Shown: one piece after another, positions 62,568 to 64,000 of the stretch
Layout of the letters: each line of letters begins with the position of its first letter
Position numbering within the stretch: the first letter of the stretch is position 1
Source of the DNA: Sipunculus nudus
Taxonomy: Eukaryota > Annelida > Sipuncula > Golfingiida > Sipunculidae
Length of the DNA stretch: 64,000 bases
Direction: 5' to 3'
Assembly: GCA_026874595.1 (NCBI GenBank)
Contig: CM049317.1
Location: forward strand, 27,498,401 to 27,562,400
Made by a program: the position numbers and the translations under genes
The notes under the pieces: generated by a model
Told to the model about the DNA's origin: nothing
The model's input: only the letters and a program-made list of their open reading frames with translations
Databases searched by the model: none

Positions 62568-63085
62568 ACATCTGACGCAATAGTAAATGAAAATGGTGCA
62601 AAAATTACCAGAGGTTATGTTTTATCCGAGTGTAGGTCATTCTCACGCAAACTAACGTGTCACTATAGAACTTTGTGTTTTAGTCGGAGTAATCCGCAAT
62701 CATCGACACCAGTGTAAATATTGGGAAATCGGCAACATTGCTAAAGGGCATGGATCCCGCGCGGGACACAGCATACCGTTTTTTTACCTAGATATATACG
62801 TTTCTGGGGCATACACGATATGTGCTCAGGCATACAACTCAAATCAACAGCATAACCTATGTAAAGTTTAGGTTGTTCTTCTTATCAGCAATATAAATTC
62901 CTGAATTAGATTACCTTTGCACAGACGGTAAATATAATTAAGGGACTGGCTATACGACTATACTATAACATATAAGATAGGCACTATTAACCTGCTTCTG
63001 TGGCTCAAGTGTAGAGCACATCACTCAAAGACGAGAGGTCGTGGGTCCAAATCCCAGCCAATGAGCGTTGAGATTTTAACGGTAG
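62568..63085 (+). repeat. dispersed repeat ending in a tRNA-like head, copy 2
   Basis: Colinear with 36688-37160. The tRNA-like part at 62995-63062 reads GTGGCTCAAGTGTAGAGCAC, then GTGGGTCCAAATCCC, which resemble A and B boxes. It lies to the right of the segmental duplication. Confidence 0.65.
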
Positions 63086-63099
63086 GCTGCAATCAAGGC

Positions 63100-64000
63100 T
63101 TAATGGGAAGGCTATACCGGCGGTTACCTGTATCAAAATTGTTTTTAAAAGGATAGACACCAAGATATGGCGTGAACTTATTTAACTCATTTATGGTTCT
63201 GTTGTAGGATTTATTCCACAGATAATAGAAAACAACACAGAAATGTAAGTTAAATATTACCACATGGCCGAAAGATCTGTCCATAATATTAAACTGCCAG
63301 TCTGATAGTTAAACGTAATAAACAGGGAGCTAGAAGGGTCGCTACAGGCTTCTGAACTTCGCCTTATGTCGATTATCCTTTAGCCCCTTAACACGTAAAT
63401 GACTAAACCTAGTGCTGACCAGACGTGGGCAAGTGGCTCACGTCTGCATCATTCAAGTGCACGCAGAGGAGTGACCAGCCCTGAACATGCCCGGCTGTAG
63501 TCCAGCCTACCTTACAATAGGAGTTGCATTAATAGGTCAGTCCAAATACTGATAGTGGAGTGGTAGTAGGCCTGAAGTCTTACACTGTGACCTACACGGT
63601 TTACCACCTAGTGAATCTATGGTTAAAACGTACCCGTACTCTGGCTATATGTCTGTTTTAAAATACCTGGTAAATTATAGAATTGACTATTGTTTTCTTT
63701 TGGTCGTGCATTACCAATCGGAATAAAAAAAAGTAGGCGGCTAAGAAGCGCTATCTGTCAACGGCTGCTTGTTTCTGCGGTCTGTCAAGTGACGTCAGCA
63801 GTTAAAGAGCCCTCTTCTAAAAATTTACTGGCATATTCACCCGAGTCAAGTTACGGTCTTAGTATACCTTAAGGATCGTCTGTTACGTCTGTCTTGCAGT
63901 GGCCATAGCAACAGTATAGTTCAGACTGAGAGGATAGTGTGTGTATTATATAAACTGGCTCTTCCTTAGCAAAAAAATTGGACCCGCCAATTAGCCAGGT
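63100..64000. other. right edge, nothing recognised
   Basis: A somewhat GC-richer stretch at about 63.3-63.95 kb with no convincing exon, RNA gene or repeat match inside the window. Confidence 0.4.

Noticed and set aside
1-64000. CRISPR array, operon or prokaryotic system
   Set aside because: Repeats are microsatellites, minisatellites and long duplications; genes are intron-split. Nothing is prokaryotic.

Overview
The window is AT-rich animal nuclear DNA. It has short exons with GT..AG introns, long (AT)n microsatellites, tRNA-derived SINEs and many diverged duplications. Nothing prokaryotic or organellar is visible. The lectin-receptor genes and the repeat style suggest an invertebrate, perhaps a lophotrochozoan such as a mollusc, but I cannot place it more precisely.

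The only protein-coding family I can support is C-type lectin-like (CTLD) genes, all on the minus strand. Three paralogous receptor genes (A, B and C) lie at about 18.9-22.5, 27.5-33.0 and 40.6-43.8 kb, and a separate shorter lectin lies at 3.66-4.64 kb. A and B share one seven-exon plan whose intron phases agree: signal peptide, CTLD1 in two exons, CTLD2 in two exons, one transmembrane exon, then one cytoplasmic tail exon. The tails of A and B carry two closely spaced YxxM motifs (YTDM/YSTM in A, YMDM/YSTM in B), the consensus for PI3-kinase p85 SH2 binding. C has the five ectodomain exons and a divergent tail with one YTDM motif, but I see no transmembrane exon. CTLD2 lacks the EPN/QPD and WND residues of calcium-dependent sugar binding. 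Every copy carries a different lesion in or near CTLD2: a 1-nt deletion in A, TAG in place of a conserved Trp in B, and a 1-nt deletion plus a lost splice donor in C. The 3.66-kb lectin has two 1-nt deletions. The cluster is therefore either decaying, polymorphic, or read through sequence errors.

Two duplication systems shape the rest. (1) A tandem duplication pairs about 30.69-39.78 kb with 41.13-49.29 kb. It carries the ectodomain exons of B and C, their 5' flank and a minisatellite-bearing repeat. Truncated further copies of the distal part follow to about 52.49 kb, including a nearly identical 628-bp doubling. One breakpoint falls in the intron between CTLD2 and the transmembrane exon, so C does not share B's 3' exons. 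(2) A dispersed segmental duplication pairs 10.25-16.2 kb with 54.33-62.0 kb. It is non-coding, contains a roughly 1.07-kb internal tandem array, and brackets the receptor cluster. The remaining sequence (1-3.6, 4.7-10.2, 16.3-18.9, 22.5-27.5, 52.5-54.3 and 63.2-64 kb) is intergenic. It holds microsatellites, a roughly 620-bp tandem repeat, SINEs, MITE-like candidates and a few weak exon candidates.

All exon models were built by eye from splice signals, phase and paralogue comparison. No alignment or expression data were available.
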